A stretch of 6,066 bases of DNA. It comes from Verrucomicrobiales bacterium (GTDB lineage: Bacteria; Verrucomicrobiota; Verrucomicrobiia; Verrucomicrobiales; DEV007). Below, one piece after another: positions 3,538-6,066 of this stretch (positions within the stretch are counted from its first letter, which is position 1; each line of letters begins with the position of its first letter). Below the pieces are notes generated by a model. That model was not told the origin of the DNA and did not search any database. It saw only the letters and a list, made by a program, of their open reading frames with translations. The position numbers and the translations under genes were made by a program. The stretch lies in assembly GCA_017991025.1 (NCBI GenBank), contig JAGNMT010000235.1, positions 1 through 6,066 on the forward strand. Reading direction: 5' to 3'.

Positions 3538-6066
3538 ATGATCCCTAAAATCACTTATGCACTCCTGCTTCTTGTTCACCTTCACAGAGTGGCCTGGTGC
3601 GCCGACACCCCTTTCCCCGAAATTTACAACAGCGAGCCTGACAAAACCGCGCAACCTCCTGCGGCAGAAGAGGCTCTTAAAATGTTCGACCTGCCGAAAG
3701 GGTTCACGGCAAATTTGTTCGCCTCGGAGCCCGAAGTGCAGAATCCCATTGCGATGACCTGGGACAGTCGCGGTCGGCTCTGGATTGCGGAGAATTACAC
3801 TTACGCCGAATCGAAGACCCGTTTTGATCTCGGGATGCGGGACCGTGTGCTTATTCTCGAAGACTCCGACCACGATGGCAAAGCGGATAAACGAACGGTT
3901 TTTACCGATAAGGTGCAGATGCTCACCGGCATCGAAGTCGGACGCGGCGGGGTCTGGTTGATGTGCCCGCCACAACTACTTTTTATGGCCGATGCCAATG
4001 GCGACGATAGGCCCGATGGCGAACCCGAGGTCGTCCTCGACGGGTTCACGGTCGCCGAAGCGAACTACCACAATTTTGCGAACGGACTTCGCCGGGGACC
4101 GGATTCGTGGCTTTACGGCCGTGTCGGGCATTCCTGTCCGGGACGAGTCGGCGTGCCGGGGACCCCTGATGCTGAGCGCATCCCGATGAAGGGTGGGATC
4201 TGGCGATATCATCCCGAGCGCAAGGTCTTCGAGATGTTGACCCACGGCACGACGAATCCCTGGGGGCATGACTGGGACAGGCACGGGGAACTTTTCTTCA
4301 TCAACACGGTGAACGGGCATCTCTGGCACGGGATTCAGGGGGCTCATTTCAAAGAGAGTTCCGGGGCCGATCCGAATCCGTTTTTTTACGAGCGACTGGA
4401 CATGCACGCCGATCACTGGCATTTCGATACGTCAGGAAAATGGAGCGACTCCCGAAATGGGGCGGCCAGTGCCTTTGGCGGCGGACACGCTCACATCGGC
4501 ATGATGATCTATCAGGGCGATCAGTGGCCGGAGTCCTTTCACAATCGCCTCTTCACTCTCAATATGCACGGCTTCCGAACAAACGTGGAGCGGCTTGACC
4601 GTGAGGGCAGCGGGTACGTGGGGCGGCATGAGCCCGATATTTTCCCGACAAAAGATCTGTGGTTTCGAGGCATCGATATTCGTCCCGGGCCGGATGGCGC
4701 AGTGTATCTGTTGGATTGGAGCGATACCGGCGAATGTCATGAGCATAACGGCGTGCATCGCACGAGCGGACGGATCTACCGGATGCAATACGGCGAGGGA
4801 GCCATCCCGGCGGTATTGAAGGCCGGATCAACTTTGACTCCGGAGATCGTAGCGGCGGCGATGAAGAATCCCGATCCGTGGCTCGATCGTCAGATTCGGG
4901 GGTGGCTTCAGGACCGTCCGGGAGAAACCGACTGGCAGAACCTTTTTCTCGCCACCATCAAGGGTGAGAGCGATCCGGTGGTTCGTCTTCGTGCGATGTG
5001 GAATCTCAATGCCCTCGGGCAACCGGTGGACTGGACGACATGGTTTGCTGATCCTGATGAGCACGTGCGCGTATGGGCGATTCGCTTTTTTGTCGATGTG
5101 CAACCGATCGACACGCTCACCGGTCCGCGTCCCGATCGCATGCCCGAGCCGCTTCCGGAGACTGTTTTCAAGACCTTGCTTGACTTGGCCGCGAAGGACC
5201 CTTCCGGTCTCGTGCGGCTCACTCTCGCCTCGACTTTACAACGGCTTCCGCTGGCACAACGGGCGGAACTCGGGTCTGCTCTCGCTGCCCGCAATGAGGA
5301 TGCCGCCGATCACAATCTACCGCACATGGTCTGGTTCGGTGTCAGCCCGCTTGCCGAATCCGATCCGCTCGCGCTGATCCGTGTCGCAAAGCAGTGTCGC
5401 TGGCCGAATACGTTGCGCTGGATTGCCCGCAGTCTCACGAGCCGGATCGAAAAGAGTCCGGCAGCATTTGAAGAATTGCTGACAATGATCGCGGGTGCCC
5501 AGGCGACGGAGCAATTGGCTTTGCTCAACGGTGTCAGTGAGGGGCTTCAGGGCTGGAGAAAAGCACCTAAGCCGAAGAATTGGGAGACTCTCGTGGGGGC
5601 TCTCGAACCGAAGACAGACCCGTCAATTGCCGGGGTCGTTCGCGAGCTCAGTGTGATCTTCGGAGACGGGCGGGCCCTGGATGAGATTAAGAAGCTCGTC
5701 CTCAGTGAAACCGCCGATCTCACGATGCGTAAAGCGGCTCTGGAAACGCTCATCGCCAACCGTCCTGACGATTTGCGCAAGGTCTGTGAATCGCTGCTCG
5801 AGAATCGGCATCTTAACGCGGTGGCGGTCAAAGGTCTGGCCCTCTACGATGATCCAGCGCTCGGGGAATCCCTGGCAAAGCGATATAAGAAATTTGATCC
5901 GGCGGCGCGACCCGCCCTGATGGAGGTTCTTGTTTCCCGTCCGGCATGGGCGAGCGCGTTGCTCAGGGGAATCGAATCGGGTGTGATCCCGAAAAGCGAT
6001 CTTTCCGCCTTTCACGCGCGGCAGATCTCCGCCTATACGGATGAAGCGCTCCGGTCGGACCTGGTC
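3538..6066 (+). CDS. PVC-type membrane-bound dehydrogenase-like protein: propeller plus HEAT repeats (3' end outside window)
   Basis: The frame runs from ATG 3538 to the window edge without a stop, 843 codons. Residues 1-22 are a signal peptide (K4, ALLLLVHL, cleavage around WCA-D). Residues about 48-420 match the N-terminal propeller domain of PVC dehydrogenase-like proteins (TIGR02604 type, related to glucose/sorbosone dehydrogenases). Landmarks are GFTANLFASEPEV with GRLWIAEN, GPDSWLYGRVG, TTNPWGHDWDRHGELFF, HAHIGMMIYQGDQWP, FRGIDIRPGPDG with YLLDWSD, and RTSGRIYRMQYG. Two Ca-binding-like loops are D109-S-D-H-D-G-K-A-D117 and D152-A-N-G-D-D-R-P-D160. Histidine clusters are at 290-295, 317-319 and 401-407. 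Residues about 435-840 are alpha-helical HEAT-like repeats with signatures such as SDPVVRLRA (478-486), DPDEHVRVWAIR (505-516) and KDPSGLVRLTLA (553-564). Family members normally end in a CxxCH c-type heme domain. No CxxCH occurs in the visible part, so that domain should lie just beyond the window. The likely role is periplasmic oxidation of a sugar-type substrate, inferred from the family. Confidence 0.9.
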   Translation, partial: MIPKITYALLLLVHLHRVAWCADTPFPEIYNSEPDKTAQPPAAEEALKMFDLPKGFTANLFASEPEVQNPIAMTWDSRGRLWIAENYTYAESKTRFDLGMRDRVLILEDSDHDGKADKRTVFTDKVQMLTGIEVGRGGVWLMCPPQLLFMADANGDDRPDGEPEVVLDGFTVAEANYHNFANGLRRGPDSWLYGRVGHSCPGRVGVPGTPDAERIPMKGGIWRYHPERKVFEMLTHGTTNPWGHDWDRHGELFFINTVNGHLWHGIQGAHFKESSGADPNPFFYERLDMHADHWHFDTSGKWSDSRNGAASAFGGGHAHIGMMIYQGDQWPESFHNRLFTLNMHGFRTNVERLDREGSGYVGRHEPDIFPTKDLWFRGIDIRPGPDGAVYLLDWSDTGECHEHNGVHRTSGRIYRMQYGEGAIPAVLKAGSTLTPEIVAAAMKNPDPWLDRQIRGWLQDRPGETDWQNLFLATIKGESDPVVRLRAMWNLNALGQPVDWTTWFADPDEHVRVWAIRFFVDVQPIDTLTGPRPDRMPEPLPETVFKTLLDLAAKDPSGLVRLTLASTLQRLPLAQRAELGSALAARNEDAADHNLPHMVWFGVSPLAESDPLALIRVAKQCRWPNTLRWIARSLTSRIEKSPAAFEELLTMIAGAQATEQLALLNGVSEGLQGWRKAPKPKNWETLVGALEPKTDPSIAGVVRELSVIFGDGRALDEIKKLVLSETADLTMRKAALETLIANRPDDLRKVCESLLENRHLNAVAVKGLALYDDPALGESLAKRYKKFDPAARPALMEVLVSRPAWASALLRGIESGVIPKSDLSAFHARQISAYTDEALRSDLV

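Noticed and set aside
4735..4764. ECHEHNGVH as a possible heme-binding site
   Set aside because: c-type heme attachment needs CxxCH; only one Cys is present here, and this segment belongs to the propeller domain just before the conserved GRIYR motif.
3523..5103. Series of minus-strand ORFs opposite the dehydrogenase-like gene
   Set aside because: The plus strand carries one uninterrupted frame with clear family motifs. The minus ORFs overlap one another, have no family features and read as shadows of it.

Overview
The window looks like chromosomal DNA of a PVC-group bacterium, most likely Verrucomicrobiota, with Planctomycetota as the alternative. The main reason is the large gene at the 3' end. 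It encodes a PVC-type dehydrogenase-like propeller protein with HEAT repeats, a family known mostly from Pirellula- and Verrucomicrobium-like genomes. An exported leucine-rich-repeat protein and an exported SGNH esterase beside it, and weak or oddly placed Shine-Dalgarno sites, fit the same group. The phylum is inferred; no rRNA or other marker gene is present.

Layout, left to right. Positions 1-369 (+) hold the C-terminal 122 residues of a protein I do not recognise. Positions 402-1715 (+) encode a secreted SGNH/GDSL hydrolase with all catalytic blocks and an extra beta-rich C-terminal region. A 63-bp convergent gap with two hairpins follows. Positions 1779-2500 (-) are a compact vapBC type II toxin-antitoxin operon: RHH antitoxin first, PIN-domain RNase toxin second, ATGA overlap. 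The 119-bp divergent region 2501-2619 holds a recognisable vapBC promoter overlapped by 8-bp direct repeats exactly 20 bp apart, an internal inverted repeat, and a further inverted repeat nearer the next gene. Positions 2620-3519 (+) encode a secreted protein of about eight leucine-rich repeats. After 18 bp, the PVC dehydrogenase-like gene begins at 3538 (+) and stays open to the window end (843 codons seen). It stops short of the C-terminal c-type heme domain expected for the family.

How the parts may work together. The + strand genes encode proteins that appear to be exported (SGNH hydrolase, LRR protein, PVC dehydrogenase-like protein). They suggest an envelope or periplasmic function such as deacylation and oxidation of carbohydrates, but no substrate can be read from the sequence. 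The LRR and dehydrogenase genes are probably co-transcribed. The vapBC module lies on the opposite strand between co-directional genes, and its operator region could also affect the divergent LRR-dehydrogenase operon. I do not see a clearly new system. The most interesting points are the organisation of the divergent control region and the LRR/PVC-dehydrogenase gene pair.
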